A stretch of DNA of 64,000 nucleotides. It comes from an uncultured Fodinibius sp. (GTDB lineage Bacteria; Bacteroidota; Rhodothermia; Balneolales; Balneolaceae). The stretch is from contig CAJXMJ010000003.1 in the NCBI GenBank assembly GCA_913056455.1, positions 186,001 to 250,000 on the forward strand, in the 5' to 3' direction. A program made the translations under genes and the position numbers. A model generated the notes under the pieces. It worked only from the letters and a program-made list of their open reading frames with translations. It did no database searches and had not been told where the DNA came from. Below are positions 18,144 through 28,775 of this stretch, one piece after another; within the stretch, counting starts at the first letter, position 1, and each line of letters begins with the position of its first letter.

Positions 18144-18731
18144 ATGGATACTATTGTTTTAGCTTCGCGCAACGAGCATAAAATTGAAGAGCTTCGTGCG
18201 ACACTGGCCCCCTTGGGTATTGAGTTGAAATCAACCTATGATTTCCCTGCTTTGGAAGAAGTCGAGGAGGACGCCGATACACTTGAGGGTAACGCTCTAA
18301 AAAAAGCACGATACGTGCATAATGAGACGGGTTTCCCTGCTTTATCTGATGATACCGGACTGGAAGTTGATGCTTTGAATGGACGTCCCGGGGTGTATTC
18401 GGCCCGTTATGCCGGCGAAAATGCATCCTATCAGGAAAATGTAGACAAGCTGTTGGAAGAGCTATCGGGTGTTCCCATGGAGCGTCGGGGTGCTCAATTT
18501 CGAACTGTTGCCGCGTTAGTTACGGATGAAGGATTCTATACCTTCGAGGGTGTTTGTCGAGGTACTATTAGAACAAAAGAGCAAGGGGCCGGAGGATTTG
18601 GATATGATCCGGTTTTTGTCCCTGCTTCTTACAAAAAGACATTTGCCGAATTGGATCCCAAAATAAAAAACAAGATCAGCCATCGAGGCAAAGCCATTCA
18701 AAAGTTTTATGAGTGGGTAGAGGAGCAATAG
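18144..18731 (+). CDS. rdgB: RdgB/HAM1 non-canonical purine NTP pyrophosphatase
   Basis: 195 residues, the normal length. Conserved elements include LASRNEHKIEEL (6-17) at the nucleotide site, LSDDTGLEVDAL with catalytic D69-D70, 'GFGYDPVF', and a C-terminal SHRGKA. It removes dITP, dXTP and their ribo forms by hydrolysing them to monophosphates, protecting DNA and RNA. It follows the PfkB kinase closely. Confidence 0.95.
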   Translation: MDTIVLASRNEHKIEELRATLAPLGIELKSTYDFPALEEVEEDADTLEGNALKKARYVHNETGFPALSDDTGLEVDALNGRPGVYSARYAGENASYQENVDKLLEELSGVPMERRGAQFRTVAALVTDEGFYTFEGVCRGTIRTKEQGAGGFGYDPVFVPASYKKTFAELDPKIKNKISHRGKAIQKFYEWVEEQ

Positions 18732-18748
18732 AGTCCATTTATTATAGG

Positions 18749-18778
18749 AAAGATAAAATCAGATAGGGTTTTATCTTT
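18749..18778. terminator. Bidirectional terminator between rdgB and nagB
   Basis: AAAGATAAAA and TTTTATCTTT form a 10-bp, AT-rich stem with a 10-base loop. It overlaps the stop codon of the opposing nagB gene and could act on both strands, weakly. Confidence 0.55.
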
Positions 18779-20702
18779 TATCTAGTTTTTTATATCTGAC
18801 AAAACCCTCTATGGCCTCGTATTCGGCAAAACCAAGTTTATCATATAGCAGGGCAGTTTTTCGGTTACGCTGTTCGGCACGTTGCCAGAACTCACGTTCA
18901 TCAGGTCCGGGGAATAGCGGACGATCCTTCTGGGATTGGTGTTTAAAAATGGCACGCCGCTTTTTTGCTAATTCTTGGGGGCTTAAGGGTACAGCCATCT
19001 CAATCTCGTTGATATCCCATTCCTGCCAGGCTCCGCGGTAAAGCCAAACGTAGCAATCACCTATCCAGTCATCGTTTTTGCATATGTCGAGGGCAGAAAG
19101 AATCGCTTTTAAACAAACGCGATGTGTGCCATGGGGATCAGATAAGTCTCCGGCAGCATAAACCTGGTTTGGTTTTACTTTGCGCAGAAGGTCAACAATA
19201 ATATCAACATCGGCTTGGGATAGGGGTTTTTTCTTGACGCGTCCCGTTTCGTAAAAGGGCATGTCCAGAAAGTGTAAGTGTTCCTCAGGGAGCCCACAAT
19301 AGCGGGCGGCAGCTTTAGCTTCACCCCGTCGAATGAGTCCTTTAATTTTCTTTATTTCATCGATGTCGACCTCGGCTGGTTCCTTTTCATTTATAAATTG
19401 CTTGACGTTGGAGAGCATCTTTTCGGCTTCCTCCTGCTCTATATCAAAAATCTTGTTGTAATCAGATACAAAATCCACAAAGCGAATAACATCATCGTCA
19501 AAGACAGCGATATTGCCGGACGTTTGGTAAGCTACATGTACCTCATGATTATGTTCCACAAGACGAATTAGCGTGCCACCCATCGAGATAACGTCGTCAT
19601 CTGGATGGGGACTAAATACAATGACCCTTTTGGGGTAGGGCTCAGCACGTTCCGGGCGGTTTATATCTTCTGCATTGGGTTTTCCACCGGGCCATCCGGT
19701 GATAGTATGCTGTAATTCGTTAAAAACTTTCAGGTTGATGTCGTAAGCCGGCCCAAATTGGGTTAGAAGGTCTCCCATCCCGTGTTCATTATAGTCTTCA
19801 TCGGTTAGTTTTAAGACCGGTTTTTGCGTTTCCTGGCAGAGCCATACCACACCTTTGTGGATGAGGTGATCATCCCAGTTGCAGGTGGTTAACAACCAAG
19901 GCGTTTTACGCCGCGTCAAATGTTCGGATGCCGCCTCATCCAAGATTACTTGAGCGTTGTCGTGCTCTTGGAGATAGGTGGCAGGAATGCTTTCGCGTAC
20001 TGATCCTTCCACAGCATCTTGTATGACGGGCGCTTTGCCTTCGCCCCATGCCATCATGATAATACGATCAGCATCTAAAATGGTACCCACTCCCATGGTT
20101 ATAGCACGTCGTGGCACATGTTCTTCTCCAAAGAAATCACTTGCTGCGTCTTTGCGGGTTATGCGGTCAAGCGTAATGAGTCGGGTACGTGAATCAGGGC
20201 GCGATCCCGGTTCATTAAATCCAATGTGGCCCGTACGTCCTATGCCCAGCAGTTGAATGTCAATACCGCCCGCATCTTGTATCTTTTGTTCGTAAGAGCT
20301 ACAGTATTCATTTATTTCTTCCTCGTCGATTGTTCCGTCGGGGATATGAATTTGATCATCAGGAATATCGATGTGATTGAAAAGATGTTCATGCATAAAT
20401 CGCACATAACTCTGTAGTGAGTTAGGCTGCATGGGATAGTATTCATCCAGGTTAAATGTAATAACATGCTCGAAGGAAAGCCCTTCTTCTTGATGCAGGC
20501 GGATAAGTTCCTCATAAACTTGTTTAGGCGTTGAACCGGTAGCAAACCCCAATACGGTGGCTTGGCCAACGGCATTGTTATCTCGGATAAGGTTTGCAAT
20601 CTCTTGACCGACATGTTTTGAGGCTACTGTTGCATCCTTAAATATATTGGTGGGAATATTTTCGTAGTATGTTAAACGATTTTTCGAGGCGTTACTGGGC
20701 AT
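18771..20702 (-). CDS. nagB: Glucosamine-6-phosphate deaminase fused to a PIG-L (LmbE-like) domain
   Basis: 643 residues with two parts. Residues 20-270 are a NagB deaminase/isomerase, with NLDEYY (D86) at the active site and GIGRTGHIGFNEPGS (154-167). Residues about 358-640 are a PIG-L/LmbE deacetylase-like domain with zinc-binding HPDDD (366-370) and 'DPHGTH'. Such long NagB proteins are known from Bacteroidota and relatives. The first part converts GlcN-6-P to fructose-6-P and ammonia. The second might deacetylate GlcNAc-6-P or a similar sugar, making a two-step enzyme; this is inference. AnmK lies upstream on the same strand 117 bases away. Confidence 0.92.
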   Translation of the reverse strand: MPSNASKNRLTYYENIPTNIFKDATVASKHVGQEIANLIRDNNAVGQATVLGFATGSTPKQVYEELIRLHQEEGLSFEHVITFNLDEYYPMQPNSLQSYVRFMHEHLFNHIDIPDDQIHIPDGTIDEEEINEYCSSYEQKIQDAGGIDIQLLGIGRTGHIGFNEPGSRPDSRTRLITLDRITRKDAASDFFGEEHVPRRAITMGVGTILDADRIIMMAWGEGKAPVIQDAVEGSVRESIPATYLQEHDNAQVILDEAASEHLTRRKTPWLLTTCNWDDHLIHKGVVWLCQETQKPVLKLTDEDYNEHGMGDLLTQFGPAYDINLKVFNELQHTITGWPGGKPNAEDINRPERAEPYPKRVIVFSPHPDDDVISMGGTLIRLVEHNHEVHVAYQTSGNIAVFDDDVIRFVDFVSDYNKIFDIEQEEAEKMLSNVKQFINEKEPAEVDIDEIKKIKGLIRRGEAKAAARYCGLPEEHLHFLDMPFYETGRVKKKPLSQADVDIIVDLLRKVKPNQVYAAGDLSDPHGTHRVCLKAILSALDICKNDDWIGDCYVWLYRGAWQEWDINEIEMAVPLSPQELAKKRRAIFKHQSQKDRPLFPGPDEREFWQRAEQRNRKTALLYDKLGFAEYEAIEGFVRYKKLDKR

Positions 20703-20819
20703 AATAATGTTATTTGATTAAGTCCAAGTCAGAGTCAAACCCGGAAATTTTAAATTTCCACAAAATTATTTGGGACATAAAGCTTGCTTTTACTGCTGAA
20801 TAAAAGTCGATGTAAGTAT

Positions 20820-22013
20820 TCATGCAGGGAAAGAAATCTTCCCAAAATTAATGGTTTTATTGCCGGTTGAATCTATTGAAAATCCATCACCGGCAAGCAT
20901 CTCGTTTGCTAATATTGCAAAAATGACGGCCTCTTTGGCATCGGGATTGAAACCAATGTTTGCAAATGAATCAATATTAAAGTTGGGCAACAGCTCCTGA
21001 AGCCACTCCATCAGTACCGGATTATGAACCCCGCCACCACTTACAAAAAGTGAGGAGTGAGAATCTTCTTTCAAAGTGATTTTTATCGTCTCAGCAATGG
21101 TTTCTGCTGTAAACCGCGTTAGGGTGGCAACTAAATCCTCAGCAGAGAGGTTGGTACTGCCCGCTTTTGATAGCTGGCTTTCAACCCAATCAAGATTAAA
21201 AACTTCAGGGCCGGTAGTTTTGGGTATTGGTCTATGGAAATAGGAATCCGATTTGAGGACTTTAACCGTAGCAGCATGTACTGTGCCTCGTTTTGCAATA
21301 CGACCGTCATGATCATAATCCTTATCAAAATATTTTTTGACAGTCCGGTCAATGAGCGTATTACCGGGACCGGTATCGGTAGTAATTGCTTTTGTATCGG
21401 ATGAGTGAGGTGGCAGGTAGGTAAAGTTGGCAATGCCCCCGATATTTAAAAGAATGCGCTCTTCGGTTTCATGCGTAAATAGTATCTCATCAATAAAACC
21501 GGCCATCGGCGCTCCTTCACCTCCGGCTGCTGTATGTTTTTGACGAAAGTCGCTGATGGTTAGAATACCTGTTTTATGAGCTATATGATCGCCATCCCCA
21601 ATTTGAAGGGTGGCATTGGGCATATCGGGTTGATTGTGCTGTTTTTTGGGAGCATGGTAGACAGTTTGGCCATGACTGGCAATACAGTCGATCTCTGTTT
21701 GGTCAACTCCCCATTTCGAAAGTGTTTTAAGTATTAGTTTTCCGTGATAATTACCGAGATGGCTGTGTAGTAGACAAACCTCTTCCATTGAAGCTTTTGG
21801 GACGGAGGTAATATTTTTGAGAGGTTTTTTAAAGCTTGGTTCATAGGAAAGGGTCTCAAAATTTTGGAGTTCAATATCAGTATGTTTGCCACTCCCATGA
21901 ATTTGACATAAGGCGATATCAAGTCCGTCCAGCGAAGTTCCCGACATTAAGCCGATAATAGTTCTGCTCGGTTTTTGAGCAATCTGATAGAGTTTTTCCA
22001 CAAGGGGATTCAT
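20820..22013 (-). CDS. anmK: Anhydro-N-acetylmuramic acid kinase
   Basis: 397 residues. The N-terminal signature GLMSGTSLDGLD (21-32) and the central TDTGPGNTLID are characteristic of AnmK. It opens the 1,6-anhydro ring of anhydroMurNAc and phosphorylates it to MurNAc-6-P during peptidoglycan recycling. Downstream nagB would complete the route once an etherase (MurQ, not in this window) makes GlcNAc-6-P. A sodium symporter gene diverges from it across 227 bases. Confidence 0.95.
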   Translation of the reverse strand: MNPLVEKLYQIAQKPSRTIIGLMSGTSLDGLDIALCQIHGSGKHTDIELQNFETLSYEPSFKKPLKNITSVPKASMEEVCLLHSHLGNYHGKLILKTLSKWGVDQTEIDCIASHGQTVYHAPKKQHNQPDMPNATLQIGDGDHIAHKTGILTISDFRQKHTAAGGEGAPMAGFIDEILFTHETEERILLNIGGIANFTYLPPHSSDTKAITTDTGPGNTLIDRTVKKYFDKDYDHDGRIAKRGTVHAATVKVLKSDSYFHRPIPKTTGPEVFNLDWVESQLSKAGSTNLSAEDLVATLTRFTAETIAETIKITLKEDSHSSLFVSGGGVHNPVLMEWLQELLPNFNIDSFANIGFNPDAKEAVIFAILANEMLAGDGFSIDSTGNKTINFGKISFPA

Positions 22014-22240
22014 AAATATGCCATGTTGGATTTATGAGATATCAAGTAGTTGTAATCAATGGTATTTAAGTATTGATAGCAATGAAAACTTATGCCAATC
22101 AGTTTTGTAAAATTGAATTGCACATGATTCATGAGGATAATTCAGCTTAATAATATTGTATGTTCTGTAATCCTAAAAATAAATCGCTATAATGACGACT
22201 TTGAAATAATCGGTATAAATATCAATAAATGAACGCATAG

Positions 22241-23782
22241 GTGGAATTTTCCATAATAGATTATATTGTCGTTGTAGTATATCTTGTTGGAGTAGCGGGT
22301 TTGGGGATATACGCTGCCGGTCGTCAGTCCTCTACTTCCGATTATTTTTTGGGAGGGGAAGGGCTGCCGTGGTGGGCAGTTATGTTTTCAGTAGTGGCAA
22401 CCGAAACAAGCACCCTTACGTTTATCAGTATTCCCGCGGTAGCCTACGGAGGGAATCTCACATTTCTGCAAATTACGTTAGGTTATATTGTGGGGCGTAT
22501 TTTGGTCAGCAAGTTTCTGCTGCCGGCCTATTTTAAAGGGAAGCAGACTACGGCTTACCAGTTTTTGGAGCAGCGATTTGGACCCTCCATGCGTAATGCA
22601 ACAAGTACTACCTTTATGATAACCCGGTTGTTGGCCGATGGTGTGCGTCTTTTTGCAACAGCTATTCCCCTCGCCATTATACTTCGCCTGGGAGGTGCTT
22701 TTGTAGGATGGACTGACTTCGAAGTGTATCTGTTATCTATTGCGGCGATATCTATTATTACACTTATTTATACCCTTATTGGAGGGATTAAGGCTGTTGT
22801 ATGGATGGATGTAATGCAGATGGGAGTGTATATCGGGGGGGCGGCGCTGGCCATAGGAATTATACTTGTTGATTTGTCGAATGGCCTGAGTGGCGCAATG
22901 TCCATTGCTGCAGATGCAGGGAAGTTGCAAATTCTTGATTTCGGATTCGGACAGTCATTTTCGGATTTTATTGCCCAGCCTTATACCTTTTTTACAGCCT
23001 TAATTGGTGGGGCGATATTTTCCGTAGCCTCGCACGGGACGGATCAACTTATTGTTCAGCGTCTTCTTACTACTCGTAACGTGAATAACAGTCAGCGTGC
23101 TTTGGTATGGAGTGGTGTAGTAGTAGCGTTACAGTTCGGACTGTTTTTGTTTATTGGATTGTTGCTCTACGCTTTTTACGATGCACAGTCCGCTCAGGAA
23201 TTGGGATTGGCAACAACCGATGAAATTTTTGCGAAGTTTATTGTAGAGCAGTTACCGGTTGGTCTGTCCGGATTAATTATTGCTTCACTGTTTGCGGCAG
23301 CAATGAGTAGTCTCAGTTCGTCTCTTAATTCGCTGGCATCCTCAACAACACTGGATCTGTATAAGCCTTATTTTGGGAGTGATAATACCCAAGCCGAAGA
23401 TCTTAAAATATCGCGTATCATTACGATGATATGGGCCGTAATTTTAACCGGATCGGCCTTCTTTTTTGCCTATCTGCAGTTGCAGGAGGGAGAGCGTCCT
23501 GCCGTTGTAGAGCTTGGTCTTGGGATTGCATCGTATACCTATGGGGGATTACTCGGAGCCTTTCTACTCGGGCGATTTTTTACAGAACCCGACAAGACCG
23601 ATGCCATGATTGGTTTCTTCGTGGGTTTAGTCTCGTTGCTGTTTATGGTAGAGGGACCTATTCATACTATTCTACCCGGGGAACCGCTTGTGATTGCTTG
23701 GCCACTGTACACTGTTGTTGGCAGTGCTATTGTGATATTAGTTGGGAACGTGTCGTGTTGGATTCGTAGGAAAATTAAATAA
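22241..23782 (+). CDS. Sodium:solute symporter (SSS family)
   Basis: 513 residues and about 13 membrane helices. The N-terminus 'DYIVVVVYLVGVAGLGIYAAGR' followed by 'DYFLGGEGLPWWAV' is the classic SSS start. The 'SLSSSLNSLASSTTLDLY' region around helix 8 is the sodium-site neighbourhood. The start is GTG at 22241, directly after an in-frame stop, so it cannot be longer. The substrate is unknown. Divergence from anmK-nagB suggests a cell-wall sugar or sialic-acid-like compound, but this is context only. Confidence 0.9.
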   Translation: MEFSIIDYIVVVVYLVGVAGLGIYAAGRQSSTSDYFLGGEGLPWWAVMFSVVATETSTLTFISIPAVAYGGNLTFLQITLGYIVGRILVSKFLLPAYFKGKQTTAYQFLEQRFGPSMRNATSTTFMITRLLADGVRLFATAIPLAIILRLGGAFVGWTDFEVYLLSIAAISIITLIYTLIGGIKAVVWMDVMQMGVYIGGAALAIGIILVDLSNGLSGAMSIAADAGKLQILDFGFGQSFSDFIAQPYTFFTALIGGAIFSVASHGTDQLIVQRLLTTRNVNNSQRALVWSGVVVALQFGLFLFIGLLLYAFYDAQSAQELGLATTDEIFAKFIVEQLPVGLSGLIIASLFAAAMSSLSSSLNSLASSTTLDLYKPYFGSDNTQAEDLKISRIITMIWAVILTGSAFFFAYLQLQEGERPAVVELGLGIASYTYGGLLGAFLLGRFFTEPDKTDAMIGFFVGLVSLLFMVEGPIHTILPGEPLVIAWPLYTVVGSAIVILVGNVSCWIRRKIK

Positions 23783-23842
23783 AGATATGACTTGCTGAAG
23801 TTTGAAAGCTTCATAAGCCTTGGTTAAAAATAACACTTCCCC

Positions 23843-26800
23843 TTACTCCGGATCATAATTCAAGTTAGGTCCCAGCCAACGTTCTACTTCCTTAATGCTC
23901 ATTGCTTTGCGTTCGGCATAGTCTTCAACTTGGTCTTTCGTAAGATTACCCACGTTAAAATAATCCGATTCCGGATTGGCAAAATATAATCCGCTAACCG
24001 AGGCGGCGGGATGCATAGCAAAAGATTCTGTTAATGTAATTCCTGCTTTATCTTCCACATCCAGCAGATCAAATAGAATACGCTTTTCGGTATGGTCGGG
24101 TTGTGCCGGATAACCGGGAGCTGGCCGAATACCATCGTACTGCTCTTTAATGAGTTCTTTATTGGTTAATTCTTCATCCGGTGCGTATCCCCAGATATTT
24201 GTTCTTACCTTTTCATGTAGCAGTTCGGTAAAAGCTTCGGCCAGCCGGTCGGCCAGTGCTTTAGTGAGTATGGCATTGTAATCATCGTGATTGTCCTCAA
24301 ACTGCTTGACCAGTTCGGGAGCCCCAATGCCACAGGTCACTGCAAAACCGCCCATATAATCTTTAATTCCTGAATTTTTGGGAGCTACAAAATCAGAAAG
24401 TGCTTTATTGGGTTGTCCCTTTCGCTTCTTGGCTTGCTGACGTAGCATATGAAACGTTGTGAGTACTTCTTCGCGATCGTCGTCGGTATAGAGCTCTATA
24501 TCATCACCTACCGAATTAGCAGGATACAATCCAAGAACTGCCCGGGCTTTGAGCAATTTCTGATCGATAATTTTATCCAACAATTCATTCGCATCCTTGT
24601 ATAATTTGCGTGCCTCTTCGCCGTACTTTTCGTCTTCTAGGATATCCGGGAACTTGCCTTTCATTTGCCAGGCAATGAAAAATGGTCCCCAGTCAATATA
24701 ATTTCGGATTTCTTCCAGTGGATAGTTATCAAACTCTTGTATGCCCAGCTGGTTTGGTTTGATGATTTCTGATGAGTCCCAGTCGATTTGAGTGGCATTT
24801 TCTCGGGCTTCTTGTATCGGCAAATAGGTCTTGCGGCTGGAACGCCCCTCATGACGTTCTCGCAGCTTCACGTAATCATTTTTAATTTTCTTAACGAATT
24901 CATCATGTAGTGTTTTAGATACGAGGTTCCCCGTTACCGATACACTTCGTGAGGCATCAAGAACATGTACAACAGGTTGATCATAGTTTGGTTCAATTTT
25001 GACTGCTGTATGTGTGCGTGAGGTTGTAGCACCCCCAATCATTAAGGGTTGTTCGAAGTTTTCTCGCTTCAGCTCTTTGGCTACGTGCACCATCTCATCC
25101 AGTGAGGGCGTAATGAGGCCGCTCAGCCCAATAATATCTACATTGTGTTTGCGAGCCTCCTCCAGGATTTTATCAGCCGGAACCATAACGCCGAGGTCAA
25201 TCACGTCAAAGTTGTTACAGCGCAGTACTACCGAAACGATATTTTTCCCAATGTCGTGGACGTCGCCTTTAACAGTTGCCAGAAGTACTTTGGCTTTGGG
25301 TTCGCTATTTTGATTTTTTTCTTTCTCTTTTTCGATATAGGGGATGAGATGTGCCACGCCTTTCTTCATCACGCGCGCACTTTTTACTACCTGCGGCAGA
25401 AACATCTTCCCCGATCCAAAAAGGTCGCCAACGACATCCATTCCGGACATCATCGGACCTTCAATCACTTCAATAGGATGATCATATTTCTGTCGGGCTT
25501 CCTCCACATCGTCTACAATATGATCGACAATGCCTTTAACCAGCGCATGCTCTATCCGTTTTTCGACGGATTTGGTGCGCCATTCCTGAGTTTTCTCTTT
25601 TGTTTCGGTTTTATCATCCTTGATCTTCTCAGCATAATCTACCAGGCGTTCAGTGGCGTCATCCCGACGGTTGAGGATGACATCCTCCACAAGTTCACGC
25701 AGTTTTTCGGGAATCTCTTCATAGATTTCAAGTTGGCCGGCATTAACGATAGCCATATCGAGCCCCGCTTTGATGGCATGATAAAGAAACACCGAATGCA
25801 TGGCTTCGCGGACTTTATTATTGCCACGAAAAGAAAAGGAGATGTTACTGAGTCCGCCACTTACTTTTGCAAGGGGGAGGTTCTCCTTGATCCATTTAGT
25901 AGCTTTAATAAAATCTACCCCATAGTTGTTGTGTTCTTCGATGCCGGTCGCAACGGTAAGGATATTGGGGTCTAAGATAATATCTTGGGGTGCAAAGCCA
26001 ACCTCATTGGTGAGAATATTGTAAGCACGTTCGGCAATCTCAATACGCCGCTCGTAGCTGTCGGCCTGTCCTTTTTCATCGAAGCCCATGACCACAACAG
26101 CACCACCAAAGTTGAGGATTTCGCGCGCATGTTCCTTAAACTCTTCTTCTCCTTCTTTTAGTGAGATAGAATTTACAACACATTTTCCCTGGGCAGCTTT
26201 TAGACCTGCCTTAAGTACCGACCATTTGGAGGAGTCGATCATGATGGGGACACGTGAAATATCGGGTTCTGCGGCAATAAGCTGCAGAAAGTCGACCATC
26301 ACTTCTTCGGATTCGAGCATGCCCTCATCCATATTGATGTCAATGACCTGGGCACCGTTTTCTACCTGTTGACGTGCAACAGAGAGTGCTTCTTCGTACT
26401 CTTCATTTTTGATGAGCCGCTTGAATTTTCGCGATCCCATCACGTTGGTGCGTTCACCGATATTTACAAAGTTAGTGTCAGGACGAACAACCAGCGGCTC
26501 CAGTCCGCTGAGTCGTAAGTATGGCTTTTGCTCAGGAATTTCGCGGGGCGTACAATCTTGAGCTTCTTCGGCAATAGCTTCAATATGTTCGGGAGTTGTT
26601 CCACAACATCCGCCTACAAGATTCACAAAATTCGATTTGGCATAATCGCGAAGCTGATCAGCCATAAACTCAGGCGTCTCATTGTAATCGCCCATCTCAT
26701 CGGGCAGACCCGCATTGGGGTAGAGACTTGTATGGCAATCTGCGATATTGGCCAACTCCTCGATATAGGGACGCATCTGTTTGGATCCGAGGGAGCAGTT

Positions 26801-27538
26801 GAGGCCTACACTCAGTAGATTCTTGGTGTGGGATACTGAAATCCAAAAAGCTTCGGTCGTCTGCCCGGATAAGGTTCGCCCGCTTTGATCTACGATGGTT
26901 CCCGAAATCATGACGGGAATTTCGTTACCGGTTTCTTCCTGGAATTTGTGAATAGCGTAAATGGCAGCCTTGGCATTCAGCGTATCAAATATTGTTTCTA
27001 CAAGCAGGATATCAGCCCCGCCATCAACTAATCCGCGAATTTGTTCGCTGTAAGCTTCTTTGAGTTGGTCAAATGTAATTGCACGATAGCCGGGATCTTC
27101 CACATCCGGTGACAGCGACAGCGTTTTATTTGTAGGTCCGACAGCACCGGCTACGAAGCGGGGCTTATCGGGATTTTTATCCGTAAATTCGTCGGCTACT
27201 TCCCGAGCGTTTTCTGCAGCCGCAACATTGAGCTCATAGGCTAAATCTTCCATCTGATAGTCGGCCTGTGAAATGGAAGTACTGTTAAAGGTGTTTGTCT
27301 CTATGATATCAGATCCCGCAGAAAGGAACTGGCGGTGAATATCTTTAATGATATCGGGCTGGGTGATACTCAGCAGGTCGTTATTACCTTTGAGATCATC
27401 AGCTTTATCAAAATTGGCAAAACGTTTGCCGCGATAGTCGTCTTCGGTGAGATTATGATTCTGAATCATAGTGCCCATGGCGCCATCCAGAATCAAGATG
27501 CGATCTTTTAACAGATCGGTAATTTGATCAAATTTCAT
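23843..27538 (-). CDS. metH: Cobalamin-dependent methionine synthase
   Basis: 1231 residues from the ATG at 27538, chosen because homologues start near '[22 protein letters not shown]'; an in-frame ATG at 27586 would add 16 unlikely residues. Domains in order: homocysteine-binding with zinc cysteines (LNCSLGS and GGCCGTT), pterin-binding, cobalamin-binding with the axial histidine H761 in DVHDIG, and the AdoMet activation domain with [15 protein letters not shown]. The length equals E. coli MetH. It transfers a methyl group from methyl-THF through B12 to homocysteine. It is divergent from metF, the gene that makes the methyl donor. Confidence 0.97.
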   Translation of the reverse strand: MKFDQITDLLKDRILILDGAMGTMIQNHNLTEDDYRGKRFANFDKADDLKGNNDLLSITQPDIIKDIHRQFLSAGSDIIETNTFNSTSISQADYQMEDLAYELNVAAAENAREVADEFTDKNPDKPRFVAGAVGPTNKTLSLSPDVEDPGYRAITFDQLKEAYSEQIRGLVDGGADILLVETIFDTLNAKAAIYAIHKFQEETGNEIPVMISGTIVDQSGRTLSGQTTEAFWISVSHTKNLLSVGLNCSLGSKQMRPYIEELANIADCHTSLYPNAGLPDEMGDYNETPEFMADQLRDYAKSNFVNLVGGCCGTTPEHIEAIAEEAQDCTPREIPEQKPYLRLSGLEPLVVRPDTNFVNIGERTNVMGSRKFKRLIKNEEYEEALSVARQQVENGAQVIDINMDEGMLESEEVMVDFLQLIAAEPDISRVPIMIDSSKWSVLKAGLKAAQGKCVVNSISLKEGEEEFKEHAREILNFGGAVVVMGFDEKGQADSYERRIEIAERAYNILTNEVGFAPQDIILDPNILTVATGIEEHNNYGVDFIKATKWIKENLPLAKVSGGLSNISFSFRGNNKVREAMHSVFLYHAIKAGLDMAIVNAGQLEIYEEIPEKLRELVEDVILNRRDDATERLVDYAEKIKDDKTETKEKTQEWRTKSVEKRIEHALVKGIVDHIVDDVEEARQKYDHPIEVIEGPMMSGMDVVGDLFGSGKMFLPQVVKSARVMKKGVAHLIPYIEKEKEKNQNSEPKAKVLLATVKGDVHDIGKNIVSVVLRCNNFDVIDLGVMVPADKILEEARKHNVDIIGLSGLITPSLDEMVHVAKELKRENFEQPLMIGGATTSRTHTAVKIEPNYDQPVVHVLDASRSVSVTGNLVSKTLHDEFVKKIKNDYVKLRERHEGRSSRKTYLPIQEARENATQIDWDSSEIIKPNQLGIQEFDNYPLEEIRNYIDWGPFFIAWQMKGKFPDILEDEKYGEEARKLYKDANELLDKIIDQKLLKARAVLGLYPANSVGDDIELYTDDDREEVLTTFHMLRQQAKKRKGQPNKALSDFVAPKNSGIKDYMGGFAVTCGIGAPELVKQFEDNHDDYNAILTKALADRLAEAFTELLHEKVRTNIWGYAPDEELTNKELIKEQYDGIRPAPGYPAQPDHTEKRILFDLLDVEDKAGITLTESFAMHPAASVSGLYFANPESDYFNVGNLTKDQVEDYAERKAMSIKEVERWLGPNLNYDPE

Positions 27539-27705
27539 GTAAGTTATTTCCAGGTAATAGGTTATAAGGTGCTTGTGGTTGCACAAAAACTTTTCAACTA
27601 AGCTACGAAGTGATTACCTTAGACACTGTTAGATTTTCTCTATGAAAATCGCGTAACTTGCAGAAAAGTTTTTGGATCCCAAAGGTACAAAGAAAAGTAT
27701 AGTAA

Positions 27706-28677
27706 ATGAAAGTCATTGAGCATTACAGTAGAGCAACGGAACCATTAATTTCTTTTGAGATTATTCCTCCAAAGAGAGGAGGATCGGTGGATAAGGTTTT
27801 TGAGTCACTGGACAAAGTGATGAAGTATAACCCGCCCTTTATTGATGTGACATATCATGCCGCGGAATCATATTACGAGGAGCTGCCGGATGGAACAATA
27901 AAGCGTCACATCAAACGAAAGCGTCCCGGTACGATAGGACTCTGTGCGGCCATAAAGCATAAATACGATGTGGATCCTGTTCCTCATTTAATTTGTGAAG
28001 GGTTTACGAAAGAGGAAACGGAAGATGCCTTGATCGAGCTTAATTTTCTTGGGATCGATAATGTGCTGGCTATTCGCGGAGATGCCAACGATGATTCTAC
28101 TCCCCGTATCAAAAATGGCACTTACAATAAATATGCTATTGATCTGGTAAAACAGGTAAAGGATATGAACCGAGGAGAATACCTTGAAGATATTGTTAAT
28201 GCCCATGAGACGAATTTTTGCGTTGGGGTAGCCGGGTATCCCGAGAAGCATTTTGAGGCACCTAATCTTGATTTTGATATCGCAAGACTGAAAGAGAAAG
28301 TTGATGCCGGCGGCGATTACATTGTTACACAGATGTTTTTCAACAATGATGCCTATTTTCGTTTTGTTGAAAAATGTCGAGATGCCGGAATAGAGTGTCC
28401 GATAGTGCCGGGGTTAAAGGTTCTTACACGCAAGCGACATCTTAACTTTCTGCCTAAGTTTTTCCATTTGAATATACCGGAAGCTCTGTCGAATGAAGTA
28501 CAGGCCGATCCTGATAATGCTCGAGAAATTGGTGTTGAATGGGCAGCTCAACAATGCACCGAATTGTTAGAAGGTGGCGCTCCGGGAATCCACTTTTATA
28601 TTATGGGAGATCCTACTCCTGCGCTTGATGCGGTTGATAAAATTCCACTTGGAAAGACTGCTAAGGCAGGCAGTTAA
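27706..28677 (+). CDS. metF: 5,10-Methylenetetrahydrofolate reductase
   Basis: 323 residues. 'FEIIPPKRGG' at the N-terminus is the MetF signature. 'NVLAIRGD' and 'AGYPEKH' line the FAD and folate sites. It reduces methylene-THF to methyl-THF, the substrate of the divergently encoded MetH. The region of about 167 bases between the two starts probably holds shared control. I found no SAM or cobalamin riboswitch in it. Confidence 0.95.
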   Translation: MKVIEHYSRATEPLISFEIIPPKRGGSVDKVFESLDKVMKYNPPFIDVTYHAAESYYEELPDGTIKRHIKRKRPGTIGLCAAIKHKYDVDPVPHLICEGFTKEETEDALIELNFLGIDNVLAIRGDANDDSTPRIKNGTYNKYAIDLVKQVKDMNRGEYLEDIVNAHETNFCVGVAGYPEKHFEAPNLDFDIARLKEKVDAGGDYIVTQMFFNNDAYFRFVEKCRDAGIECPIVPGLKVLTRKRHLNFLPKFFHLNIPEALSNEVQADPDNAREIGVEWAAQQCTELLEGGAPGIHFYIMGDPTPALDAVDKIPLGKTAKAGS

Positions 28678-28735
28678 TAGTATTAAACTTCCGATCCCTG
28701 ATTAGAGCGAACTTAGCCGAATATAAATATTATAA

Positions 28736-28754
28736 GGGCACGCTTAGCGTGCCC
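28736..28754. repeat. Perfect hairpin between convergent genes
   Basis: GGGCACGC and GCGTGCCC form an 8-bp perfect stem with a 3-base loop between metF and yaaA. On the minus strand it is followed by a T/A-rich stretch, so it may end yaaA transcription. Its shape is also like a REP-type element. Confidence 0.6.
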
Positions 28755-28775
28755 CTACTTGATGGAAGGTAGTTG

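Noticed and set aside
25145..25975. A 276-codon open frame on the plus strand
   Set aside because: It lies wholly opposite metH, has an implausible composition, and metH is unmistakable on the other strand.
27539..27586. Upstream ATG extending MetH by 16 residues
   Set aside because: The extra residues do not fit the family, whose proteins begin close to the inner ATG at 27538.
27539..27705. Cobalamin or SAM riboswitch before metH or metF
   Set aside because: The region between the starts is short and lacks the conserved B12-box and SAM-box motifs.
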